Shown in pieces: positions 33,216-41,315 of a stretch of DNA of 64,000 nt. Position numbers and translations under genes: made by a program. The stretch is from Halobaculum saliterrae (lineage in GTDB: Archaea > Halobacteriota > Halobacteria > Halobacteriales > Haloferacaceae). Location of the stretch: NCBI RefSeq assembly GCF_009831625.1, contig NZ_WUUS01000004.1, positions 201,743 through 265,742 on the forward strand, given 5' to 3'. Every line of letters begins with the position of its first letter. The first letter of the stretch is position 1. The notes under the pieces are model-generated. The model was not told the origin of the DNA. It made no database searches and saw only the letters and a program-made list of their open reading frames with translations.

Positions 33216-33263
33216 AAACGCGTCGAACCCGTCCGAGGAGGTGAGCGTGTCGAACGTCGCAGG

Positions 33264-34127
33264 CTACTCCGAGGTCGCGACGCTCGTCTGCATCCCCTCC
33301 GAGTTGTACGCCGACCCGGCGCCCGCCTCGTCGAGGACGATGACGCCCGCCGAGGAGCCGGTCAGCTCCCCGAACTCCGCGATCGCGCGGTCGGCCGCCG
33401 CCTGCGCGTCCAGCCCGTTCTCCAGGTGGCGAACCGCCCGGCGCGTCAGCGTCGCCTTCGCGATGTCCTCGCCGGCGCCGGTGGCGCTGGCGCCGCCGGC
33501 GGGCGCACAGAAGAAGCCCGAGCCGATCTGGGGCACGTCGCCGACGCGCCCCGCGAGCGCGAACGTCCGTCCGCCGGTAGAGGTACAGGCGGCGAACGTC
33601 CCCGTCTCGGGGTCGTGGGCGACCGCTCCGACGGTGTCGTGGCCGCCGAACTTCTCGTCCAGCCACTCCAGGTGGGCCTTCGGCCCGGCGTCGTGCGCCG
33701 GCGGGTCGGCGTCCTCGTAGTCCGCGCGGCCGTCGTCGGTCAGCAGCTCCCGCTCGACTTCGATTCCGAAATCGTCGGCGAGATCGACCGCGTGGACGCC
33801 CGAGACGAACACGTGGGGCGTCTCCTCCATGACGACGCGCGCGACGCCGGCCGCGTTGGCGACGCCCGGCATCGACGCGACGGCGCCGGCCTCGCGCTCG
33901 TCGGTCATGATCCCCGCGTCCGTGCGGACGACGCCGTCCGACTGGACCGCGCCGCCGTAGCCGGCGTTGAATCGGGGCGACTCCTCCAGCACCTCGACCG
34001 CCGAGACGACAGCGTCGACGACACCCGACTCGCCCGCGCCGGTCTCGGCCGCCTCGTCGAGGATCGCCTGTCGGGGCTCCGGTTCGTCCGGGACGCCGCC
34101 CGCGCCGCCGTGGCAGATGACTCGCAT
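33264..34127 (-). CDS. Isoaspartyl peptidase/L-asparaginase, N-terminal nucleophile type
   Basis: A 287-residue precursor of the plant-type asparaginase family. It should cut itself before Thr165 in GGHDTVGAVA to expose the threonine nucleophile. CHGGAGG near the N-terminus, NAGYGGAVQ and STGGRTFALAGRVGD are family signatures. It hydrolyses asparagine and isoaspartyl dipeptides from damaged proteins. ATG 34127 (MRVICHGG) is preferred to one ten codons earlier because family members start near here. Confidence 0.9.
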   Translation of the reverse strand: MRVICHGGAGGVPDEPEPRQAILDEAAETGAGESGVVDAVVSAVEVLEESPRFNAGYGGAVQSDGVVRTDAGIMTDEREAGAVASMPGVANAAGVARVVMEETPHVFVSGVHAVDLADDFGIEVERELLTDDGRADYEDADPPAHDAGPKAHLEWLDEKFGGHDTVGAVAHDPETGTFAACTSTGGRTFALAGRVGDVPQIGSGFFCAPAGGASATGAGEDIAKATLTRRAVRHLENGLDAQAAADRAIAEFGELTGSSAGVIVLDEAGAGSAYNSEGMQTSVATSE

Positions 34128-34197
34128 GGGAGTCCCGGCGGCGTCGCCCCGCATCAATCCACGGGAACCGGCGCGGCGGGGGGACGCGTGGCGGGAA

Positions 34198-35010
34198 TCA
34201 GTCGTCGCCGGCGCCGGTCACGTCGCCCGCGGTTTCGGATCCCTCGCTGCCGGTTCCGTTCGACCTGTCGCCCTCGCCCCCGATGCGCCCCGCGACGACG
34301 AGGTAGTCCCGCGCGAACACCGCGAGCGAGGGGACGACGACCACGGCGGCGATCACGGCGACCACCGAGGGCGGGAGCACGGGCGCGAGCGCGACGGCGA
34401 TGAACGCCATCTGAACCCCCGCGAGCGGTCGTCGCACCCGGCTCGGCGGGAGGTCGAACACGGGGAGGCCATGTCGCTGCCGTCGCCAGCGACCCAGCTT
34501 GAACAGGTAGCGCGCGGCCGACAGCGACAGGTACCAGATCGGGATCCGTCCCCACGCGACCCCCGCCAGCGGCGCGACGAGGAACCCGAGCGTGTCGGTC
34601 CCCATGTCCAGTTTCTCCCCGAGGACGGTCGGATGACCGAGTCGGCGCGCGACCGCGCCGTCGACGGCGTCCAGCGCCGCGCCCGACCCGTACAGCAGCG
34701 CCGGCGCCCACGCCCAGGTCCCCGAGATCGGCCCGGTCAGGACGAACCCCGCGACGCCGGCGTACAACAGCCCCCGCCCGAGCGTCACCGCGTTCGCGAC
34801 GCCGAGGCCGTCGGCGACCGCGTTCGGGTCGCCGGGCGGATGGTTCAGGCCGGTTCGACGGGAGAGGAACACGGCCTCCCAGGCGACGACGACCGCCGCC
34901 GGAAGGAGCCACGCGCCGGCGGCCTCGGGGCCGATCCCGGCGGTTACCGCGCCGGCGCCGACCGCGAGTCCGATCGCGAGCACCGCCGAGACGACCGGGA
35001 CGGGGGTCAT
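34198..35010 (-). CDS. CDP-alcohol phosphatidyltransferase family protein
   Basis: A 270-residue integral membrane enzyme. The catalytic motif D-x2-D-G-x2-A-R-x8-G-x3-D-x3-D is complete: DAVDGAVARRLG followed by GEKLDMGTD. Such enzymes transfer a phosphoalcohol from a CDP-activated lipid or CDP-alcohol to an acceptor in polar-lipid synthesis; the substrate is not clear, and the core looks like a shortened form. Its ATG overlaps the stop of the fusion dehydrogenase (ATGA), so both are in one operon and may serve one pathway. Confidence 0.88.
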   Translation of the reverse strand: MTPVPVVSAVLAIGLAVGAGAVTAGIGPEAAGAWLLPAAVVVAWEAVFLSRRTGLNHPPGDPNAVADGLGVANAVTLGRGLLYAGVAGFVLTGPISGTWAWAPALLYGSGAALDAVDGAVARRLGHPTVLGEKLDMGTDTLGFLVAPLAGVAWGRIPIWYLSLSAARYLFKLGRWRRQRHGLPVFDLPPSRVRRPLAGVQMAFIAVALAPVLPPSVVAVIAAVVVVPSLAVFARDYLVVAGRIGGEGDRSNGTGSEGSETAGDVTGAGDD

Positions 35011-37088
35011 CGCTCGAAGTCCGGGTCGGCGAGCGCGTCGAGGCGCTCGCGCTGGTCGGTGGTCAGTTCGACCCGCGCGGCCGCGAGGTTCGAGACGACG
35101 TGCTCGGGGTCGGTGCTTGCCGGGATCGGGACGACGCCGGCGGCGACGTTCCACGCGAGGACGACCCCCGCGGGCGTCGCGTCCGCCTCAGCGGCGACCG
35201 CGGTCACGACGGGATCGTCGAGCAGTCCCGGCGCCGACAACGGGGAGTGCGCGACCACCCGGATCCCCCGGTCGTGGCACCAGTCGACGAGGTCTACCTT
35301 CGGCGCGTACGGGTGGCGCTCCACCTGCACGAGCGCCGGCTCGATATCCGTCTCGGCGACGAGGTCGCGTAGGTCGTCCAGACCGACGTTGCAGATGCCG
35401 ATGGTTCGGGTGAGCCCCTCCTCGCGGAGCGCGGCGAGGTCGCGCCAGGTGTCCGCGAGGTCGCGGTCGACGGTCGCGCGCTCCCCCTCGTCGGTCTCCG
35501 GGAACGCGAGCCGCTCCTGCTCCTCGACGGGGCGCTCGGCCAGCTCGCGGAGCGGTCCCTGATACGCCCAGGCGTCCGGCCAGTGGAGCGCGTAGCAGTC
35601 GAACGCGTCGACGCCAAGTTCCGACAGCGACCCCTCACACGCCTCGCGGAGGTGCCCGTGGTTCGTGTTCCACGCCTTCCCGAGCAGGAACACCCCCTCG
35701 CGGTCGGGCGTCCCCGGCGACGCGAGCAGGTCGCCGATCCGCGACTCGTTGCCGTACAGCTCCGCCGAGTCGAGCAGGCGGTACCCCGCGTCCAGCGCGG
35801 TGCCGATCGACTCGATCCGGTCGACGTACTCCTCCCCCCGGTAGCGTGAGCAGCCGAATCCCACCGGGGGGAGACGGAGCGCGGCGCCGTCGGGAACCCC
35901 GGACGCGGGCGGACGGACGGTCGGGGCCGACCGGGACCCGACGGCCGCGAGCGCGGCGAGGTCGCCGAGGTCGCGGTCGTCACACACGGTCGCGTCGACG
36001 CCGCCGACCGCATGACCCGTCCCGTCCGATCCCGTCGTGTCCGGTTCGGTCGCCGCCGCCTCGATCGCGGCGCAGACGGCGACGACGTGGGCCGCGCGCC
36101 GCGCCGACGCTCGCGGGCGATCGCCGCGGTCGACCGCCCGGGCGAGCCGTTCGGGGCCGTCGAGGTGCGAGCGCTCGCGTCGCGGGCGCGGATGGGGCGC
36201 GGACACCGACCCGCGGTCGCCCCCGCGGACCCGGACCGCGTCGCGGTCGGCGGCCATCGCGCCGGCGTCCGCCAGATACAGGGTGCCGTCGTCGCCGTGA
36301 CACTCCAGCGAGTAGAACTCCCGGCTGCGGTGGTCGGCGTACAGGCTCGCCCGCAGGGAGACGACCGGCCCGTCGGCGAACTCGACGGTCGCCTCGACGT
36401 GCGCGGGCGCCTCCGGCCGGCGTTCCTCGCGGTCGGGCCAGGCGTCGACGGCGTCGGCCGAGCGCACCCGCGCGACGGGGCCGAACCAGTCGACGAGGAC
36501 CGACAGCGGGTACACCGCCCCGTCGAACAGCGGGCCGACCGCGAGGAAGGAGTCGGGTCGCTCGTGCCACTCGGTCACGCGGCCGACGTGAGCCGTCGCA
36601 TACACGAGCCTCACGTCGCCGAGGCGGCCGTCCGACAGGAGCGTCCGCGCGTGGCGCTGGGCGTCGCAGTCGGGAGCGATCGGCGCACAGCCGAGCGCGA
36701 GGTCGCGCTCGCGGGCGAGCCGGAGGAGATCGCCGGCTTCCGCCGGATCGAGCGCCAGCGGCTTCTCGGAGAAGACGTGTCTCCCCGCCGCCAGACAGGT
36801 CCGCGTCACCTGCGCGTGGGCGGCGTGGCTCGTGAGGTTCACGACGACCGGGGCCGACTCGGCGTCGAGCATCGCGTCGAGGTCGGCGTAGACGGCGGGG
36901 GATCCCGCGTCCGATCCCGCGTTCTCTCCGGGCTCCGTCTCGGACTCCGATCCCGTCACCGTCCGCGCGAGCGACGCGGCGCGGTCGCGATCGGTGTCAC
37001 AGACGGCCGCGAGCGACAGTCGAGAGCCGCCGAGGTCGGCCGCGTACTGGCGGGCGACCGCGCCGGCGCCGACGAACAGACAGTCCAC
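35007..37088 (-). CDS. Fusion of Gfo/Idh/MocA oxidoreductase and aldo-keto reductase
   Basis: A 693-residue two-enzyme protein. Residues 1 to about 350 are a Gfo/Idh/MocA-type NAD(P)-dependent dehydrogenase (VGAGAVARQYA nucleotide-binding loop, SEKPLAL with the catalytic lysine). An Ala/Asp-rich linker leads to a full aldo-keto reductase barrel from about 405 (GFGCSRYRG, then DSAELYGNE with the catalytic tyrosine, LLGKAWNTNHG with the lysine region, and ALHWPDAW). Both modules look complete. They probably act on the same sugar or polyol in sequence, perhaps the head group made for the downstream CDP-alcohol transferase (inference). Confidence 0.88.
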   Translation of the reverse strand: MDCLFVGAGAVARQYAADLGGSRLSLAAVCDTDRDRAASLARTVTGSESETEPGENAGSDAGSPAVYADLDAMLDAESAPVVVNLTSHAAHAQVTRTCLAAGRHVFSEKPLALDPAEAGDLLRLARERDLALGCAPIAPDCDAQRHARTLLSDGRLGDVRLVYATAHVGRVTEWHERPDSFLAVGPLFDGAVYPLSVLVDWFGPVARVRSADAVDAWPDREERRPEAPAHVEATVEFADGPVVSLRASLYADHRSREFYSLECHGDDGTLYLADAGAMAADRDAVRVRGGDRGSVSAPHPRPRRERSHLDGPERLARAVDRGDRPRASARRAAHVVAVCAAIEAAATEPDTTGSDGTGHAVGGVDATVCDDRDLGDLAALAAVGSRSAPTVRPPASGVPDGAALRLPPVGFGCSRYRGEEYVDRIESIGTALDAGYRLLDSAELYGNESRIGDLLASPGTPDREGVFLLGKAWNTNHGHLREACEGSLSELGVDAFDCYALHWPDAWAYQGPLRELAERPVEEQERLAFPETDEGERATVDRDLADTWRDLAALREEGLTRTIGICNVGLDDLRDLVAETDIEPALVQVERHPYAPKVDLVDWCHDRGIRVVAHSPLSAPGLLDDPVVTAVAAEADATPAGVVLAWNVAAGVVPIPASTDPEHVVSNLAAARVELTTDQRERLDALADPDFER

Positions 37089-37267
37089 GTCCCGTCAACG
37101 GGACGATCGACCAAATAACCGGAGGGCGGGTCCCCATGGCGAGTATCGGAACGGCGTTCGGTGGCGTCGTCCGCCGACCGGTTACCGACGTTCATCCCCC
37201 GAGTTAGTCGCCGGGAGACGGAGAACGGCAGGCTTTTTCGCGCGCCCTCGGAACTCGCCTGTAGCCT

Positions 37268-38530
37268 ATGAGCTACGACATCGCCGAACGCCCCGAGGAG
37301 GGCGAGGTCATCACCCTCGCCGACGAGGAGACGGGCGAACTCGACGTTCCCGAGAACCCGATCATCCCGATCATCCACGGCGACGGTATCGGCACCGACG
37401 TCGGTCCCGCCGCCCAGAAGGTACTGGACGCGGCCGCCGAGGCCACGGGCCGCTCCATCGCCTGGATGCGCGTATACGCCGGCGAGTCCGCCCGCGAGAA
37501 GTACGACGAGAACCTGCCCGAGGAGACCGTCGAGGCGTTCCGCGAGTTCCGCGTCGGCATCAAGGGACCGCTGACGACGCCCGTCGGCTCCGGCTTCCGC
37601 TCGCTCAACGTCGCGCTGCGGAAGACGCTCGACCTGTACGCGAACGTCCGACCCACCTACCACCTCGACGGCGTCCCCTCGCCGGTCAAGAACCCCGGCG
37701 AGATGGACATGGTCACGTTCCGGGAGAACACCGAGGACGTGTACGCCGGCATCGAGTGGGAGGCCGGCACCGACGAGGTCGAGGAGGTCCGCGAGTTCGT
37801 CGAGGACGACATGGGATTCGACTCGACCATCCACGACGGCCCCGTCGGTATCGGCGTCAAGCCCATCTCCGAGTTCGGGTCCAAGCGCCTCATCCGCCAG
37901 GCGATCGACTACGCGGTCAAGAACGACCGCGACTCGGTCACGCTCGTCCACAAGGGGAACATCATGAAGTTCACCGAGGCCGCCTTCCGCGACTGGGGCT
38001 ACGAGGTCGCCGAGGAGGAGTACGGCGAGGACGTGATCACCGAGGACGAGCTGTGGGACGAGCACGACGGCGAGCAGCCCGAGGGCACGGTCGTGGTCAA
38101 CGACCGCATCGCCGACAACATGCTCCAGCAGCTCCTCACGCGGACGGACCAGTACGACGTCATCGCGACGATGAACCTCAACGGCGACTACATGTCCGAC
38201 GCCGCGGGCGCCCAGATCGGCGGCCTCGGCATCGCGCCGGGCGTCAACTACGGCGAGGGCAAGGCGCTGGCCGAGCCGGTCCACGGCTCCGCCCCGAAGT
38301 ACGCGGGCGAGGACAAGGTCAACCCGACCGCGATGATCCTCTCGGGCCGCGAGATGCTCGACTACCTCGGCTGGAACGACGCCGCGGACCTCGTCCGCGA
38401 CGCCGTCGAGGAGCAGATCAGCGAGGGTCGCGTCACCTACGACCTCGAACGGCAGCGCGAGGGCGCCACGAAGCTCGCCACCTCCGAGTTCGCCGAGGAG
38501 GTCGTCGAGCGCATCCACGACCTCGCGTAA
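37268..38530 (+). CDS. icd: Isocitrate dehydrogenase, NADP type
   Basis: A 420-residue citric-acid-cycle enzyme making 2-oxoglutarate from isocitrate. Family signatures are GDGIGTDVGPAAQKVLD near the N-terminus, GSGFRSLNVALRKTLDLYAN with substrate-binding Ser and Arg residues, HKGNIMKFTEAAF, and the C-terminal metal site DYMSDAAGAQIGGLG. Length matches bacterial and haloarchaeal Icd. Encoded alone, divergent from the fusion dehydrogenase. Coenzyme is taken as NADP by similarity to the haloarchaeal enzyme. Confidence 0.95.
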   Translation: MSYDIAERPEEGEVITLADEETGELDVPENPIIPIIHGDGIGTDVGPAAQKVLDAAAEATGRSIAWMRVYAGESAREKYDENLPEETVEAFREFRVGIKGPLTTPVGSGFRSLNVALRKTLDLYANVRPTYHLDGVPSPVKNPGEMDMVTFRENTEDVYAGIEWEAGTDEVEEVREFVEDDMGFDSTIHDGPVGIGVKPISEFGSKRLIRQAIDYAVKNDRDSVTLVHKGNIMKFTEAAFRDWGYEVAEEEYGEDVITEDELWDEHDGEQPEGTVVVNDRIADNMLQQLLTRTDQYDVIATMNLNGDYMSDAAGAQIGGLGIAPGVNYGEGKALAEPVHGSAPKYAGEDKVNPTAMILSGREMLDYLGWNDAADLVRDAVEEQISEGRVTYDLERQREGATKLATSEFAEEVVERIHDLA

Positions 38531-38711
38531 GCGGGTCGCACCGCTCGGCCGGACGCATCGGCCGAACCCGATACCGCGCGCCCGCCGTTCGCGGCGCGTC
38601 CACGACTGCACCGCTGTTCTTTCGCCATCGCCGCGTACGGACGCCCGTGAGCGACGGTCACACCGACGGTGATCGTCGCGCGCCCGCACGACGGAACCGT
38701 TCCGGGGACGA

Positions 38712-40061
38712 TCAGCTCGGGGACGATCGGTTCCCGAGGATCCGGTCGGCGCACTCGTAGCCCGCGACGACGCCGCCGTTCAGACTTCGCTCGGGGTACT
38801 GCGCCTCGCTTGCCATTCCCGCGTAGTACAGTCCGTCGGCGACGTCGTCCGCGAGGTCGTAGGGGACGACCATCTCGCGGTAGCCGCGCTCGTAGACGGG
38901 CGCCGCCCGCGGCGCGCGGGCGATGCGGAACTGCGAGACCGAGTCGCGCGAGAAGTCCGGGAACATCTCCTCCACGTGGTCGAGCCAGCGCTCCTCCACC
39001 TCCGCGTCGCTCGCGTCCCAGAGCCACTCGTCGGGCGACTGGACGTAGCTGGCGACGTACAGGAGGTGGTCGCCGCCGTAGCGCTCGGGCGGCACGAAGT
39101 TCGTGTGCTCGATGAGCGCGCCGAACGGGGCGTCGTGGCCGATGTTGAGCCAGTAGGTGTCCGTCAGCGGTTCGTCCATCGTCGCGACCGCACAGACGGC
39201 GCCCTGGAAGTCGATGTCGCAGACGTAGCCGGTGAGGTCCTCCAGCACGTTCGGCATCGTCGCGACGACGACGCCGTCGACGGCCTCCGTTCGCGTCTCG
39301 CCGTCCCGCTCGACGGTGATCGCGGAGACCGCGTCGCCCTCGCTGTCGCCAGCCTCGTGGACGTCGAGGTCGACGACGCGGGCGTTCGTCTCGATGTGCT
39401 CGCGGCCCACGTCGTCGATCAGCGCGTCGATGACGGGCGCGAAGCCGCCGTCGAAGTAGCCGAGGATCTCCCCGCGAAGGAGGTCGCGCTCGCCGCGGAA
39501 CTTCACCCGACCGAGCAGCCACGCCGCGCTCACGTCGTCCTTGCGGGAGCCGAACTTCGCGTCCAGCAGCGGCTCGAAGAAGTTCTCGTACACGCCGCGA
39601 GAGGTGTGGTCCAACAGGAAGTCCCTGATAGGCACGTCCTCGAAGTCCGCGAGGTCGTCGTAGGTGTCGAAGGAGGGGATCCCGCCGCGCACGTCGATCT
39701 CGAGGGTGAGCATCCCGAGGCGGAACTTGTCGTACACGCTCATGTGCGGGTACGCGAGGATCTGCCAGGGGGTGTCCAGCGGATGGACGACGCCGTCGAC
39801 GTAGTACGCGTTCTTGCCGACCAGCCACTCCAACCGGTCGCCCAGCCCGAGGTCCTCGGCCAACTCGACGATCGTCTCCTCGGACTTCGAGAGGTGGTGG
39901 TAGAACTGCTCGATGTCGTCTCCCGCGGTCTCGTAGGTGCGCGCGAGCCCGCCCAGCGCGTCGTCGCCCCCGGCCTCGTAGACCGTCACCTCGCGGCCGT
40001 TCGCGCGCAGGCGACGTGCGGCGGCCAGCCCCGCGATGCCGCCGCCGACGATAGCGATCAT
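38712..40061 (-). CDS. FAD-dependent amine oxidase/protoporphyrinogen oxidase-like protein
   Basis: A 449-residue flavoprotein. The N-terminal dinucleotide-binding motif is MIAIVGGGIAGLAAARRL, followed by the conserved YEAGGDDALGGLARTYE region; the C-terminal FAD segment is GLYYAGMASEAQYPERSLNG. The middle resembles the UDP-galactopyranose mutase/amine oxidase fold (YHHLSKSEETIVELAEDLGL). Substrate is unknown; related proteins sit in lipid or carotenoid and sugar pathways. The ATG at 40061 is exactly before the FAD motif; the longer frame upstream is antisense to the next gene. Confidence 0.85.
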   Translation of the reverse strand: MIAIVGGGIAGLAAARRLRANGREVTVYEAGGDDALGGLARTYETAGDDIEQFYHHLSKSEETIVELAEDLGLGDRLEWLVGKNAYYVDGVVHPLDTPWQILAYPHMSVYDKFRLGMLTLEIDVRGGIPSFDTYDDLADFEDVPIRDFLLDHTSRGVYENFFEPLLDAKFGSRKDDVSAAWLLGRVKFRGERDLLRGEILGYFDGGFAPVIDALIDDVGREHIETNARVVDLDVHEAGDSEGDAVSAITVERDGETRTEAVDGVVVATMPNVLEDLTGYVCDIDFQGAVCAVATMDEPLTDTYWLNIGHDAPFGALIEHTNFVPPERYGGDHLLYVASYVQSPDEWLWDASDAEVEERWLDHVEEMFPDFSRDSVSQFRIARAPRAAPVYERGYREMVVPYDLADDVADGLYYAGMASEAQYPERSLNGGVVAGYECADRILGNRSSPS

Positions 40062-40188
40062 GTCGGAGCGTGCGCGACGGCGTGGCAAGTCGCTTGTGGA
40101 TGGTCGGCGGGAGGAAGTCGACGGCGGGACTCGACGCGGCGCCGACGCGGCGAGAACGTTGAAATCGCTGGCGAGCGAACACGGCGGC

Positions 40189-40485
40189 ATGGCAGACGAG
40201 GACATCGAAGTGGACGTCGAGGTGGAGATCGAGGTCGACAGCGACGAACTGGAGGTCGAGGTCGGCGACGCCGCTGAGTACGAGGCCGAACTGGAGACCG
40301 ACGGGCTGGAGATCGAGATCGAAGTCGAGGTGGAACGCGGCGGCGACGAGCACGGCGAGCACGAGCCCGGGGAACACGAGGGGGAGGACGAGCCGGACGA
40401 GGTCGGCGAACCGAGCCACGAGGCCGAGCCGGACGGGAACACCGACCGGGACTCGGAGGGGGAGGAGCACGAGACCGACGGGTAG
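40189..40485 (+). CDS. Extremely acidic protein with alternating charged and branched residues
   Basis: A 98-residue protein of nearly only Glu, Asp, Val, Ile, Gly and His. The first 60 residues alternate acidic and hydrophobic (VDVEVEIEVDSDELEVEVGD), which would make beta strands with one acidic face, and the last 40 are a disordered acidic tail with many GEHE-like units. No family recognised. ATG 40189 follows GGCGGC and is preferred to an upstream frame that overlaps the flavoprotein gene. Metal or cation binding is possible but speculative. Confidence 0.65.
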   Translation: MADEDIEVDVEVEIEVDSDELEVEVGDAAEYEAELETDGLEIEIEVEVERGGDEHGEHEPGEHEGEDEPDEVGEPSHEAEPDGNTDRDSEGEEHETDG

Positions 40486-40534
40486 CCGTCGCCCAGGGTC
40501 GTGGCCGACCGAAGCCGAGTCGCCGACGAACGCG

Positions 40535-40543
40535 CTTTTTAAC
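40535..40543 (+). promoter_or_regulatory. TATA-like box of the 40567 gene
   Basis: CTTTTTAAC lies 24-32 bases ahead of the ATG at 40567, a standard leaderless promoter layout in haloarchaea. Confidence 0.45.
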
Positions 40544-40566
40544 CCACGCGGCCGCCAACGACGGGT

Positions 40567-41100
40567 ATGAGCGAACCGCGCGTCCCCGGAGGCGGGGACG
40601 ACGCCGTCGAGTTGCCCTGCGGCGAGACGCGGGCGCTGTCGGTGTTCGACCTCGGCATGCGCGAGTACGACTGCGCCTGTGGGGCGACCCACGGCGTCGT
40701 CACCGACGTGAACCCCCCCGAGCGCTTCCTCCCGGAGTTCCTCGTCACGACCCTCCGGGAGGCCGTCGAGACGACCAGCGAGGAGATGCCCGAGTTCGGG
40801 ACCCCACACCTGATGGGGGTCGTGCTGGAGGAGTTCCCCGAACAGGTGACGGCCGTCGACGCCAGCGAGAACCCCGACATGGGGTACTCGATGCTGTGGG
40901 TGACCGAGTTCGACTCGCGGCGCCTTCACGAGATCATCGTCGAGTTGGTGATCGAGCTGATGGAGCACGCGGTGAGTCACGCCGACGACTCGACCGCGAT
41001 GACGCAGTTCGAGGAGAAGATGCTGCAGTTCGACGTGGCGGAGTTCGTCGACCAGTACCGCGCGGAGCGGGACCTCGACGCCGACGACGTGTACGTCTGA
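40567..41100 (+). CDS. Haloarchaeal protein of the DUF5815 type
   Basis: A 177-residue acidic protein. The N-terminal part has a possible metal site, ELPCGE and then YDCACGATHG (Cys and His ligands), and the C-terminal half is helical (RRLHEIIVELVIELMEHAVSH). It occurs in many haloarchaea as far as I recall. Function unknown. The frame starts at the ATG after a good TATA-like box. Confidence 0.7.
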   Translation: MSEPRVPGGGDDAVELPCGETRALSVFDLGMREYDCACGATHGVVTDVNPPERFLPEFLVTTLREAVETTSEEMPEFGTPHLMGVVLEEFPEQVTAVDASENPDMGYSMLWVTEFDSRRLHEIIVELVIELMEHAVSHADDSTAMTQFEEKMLQFDVAEFVDQYRAERDLDADDVYV

Positions 41101-41236
41101 CATCGACGGTCCGTCCGATCCCGCGACGTGTCCGTCCCTCCCCGTGGAGCGGCGTTCTCGCCACGGTTCCGACCCCGGCCGGACAGCGACTGCGACGGGG
41201 AACGAGGCCGCGCTGTGAGGTGTGGCACACCGCCTC

Positions 41237-41253
41237 ATTACGAATTTCGTAAT
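41237..41253. promoter_or_regulatory. 17-base palindrome, likely operator upstream of carB
   Basis: ATTACGAA-T-TTCGTAAT is a perfect 8-base inverted repeat around one base, in an A/T-rich patch 63-79 bases before the carB ATG. Related half sites (ACTACGAAAA at 41257-41266 and ATTACG at 41288-41293) follow, so a dimeric regulator could bind repeatedly near the promoter. Regulator unknown; a pyrimidine or arginine response would fit the gene. Confidence 0.5.
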
Positions 41254-41284
41254 GACACTACGAAAATCGGTGCAAGTCGTCGGC

Positions 41285-41293
41285 CTTATTACG
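41285..41293 (+). promoter_or_regulatory. TATA-like box of carB
   Basis: CTTATTACG is 23-31 bases before the ATG at 41316, supporting this start instead of the GTG three codons earlier. Confidence 0.45.
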
Positions 41294-41315
41294 ATGAGCG
41301 CACTCGGTGGCGGTA

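Noticed and set aside
38437-41238. Very long minus-strand open frame of more than 900 codons
   Set aside because: It runs antisense or out of frame across icd, the flavoprotein and the DUF5815-type gene; the translation is Arg-rich and low complexity, which is a shadow of high-G+C coding DNA. Only the amine-oxidase frame inside the region is real.
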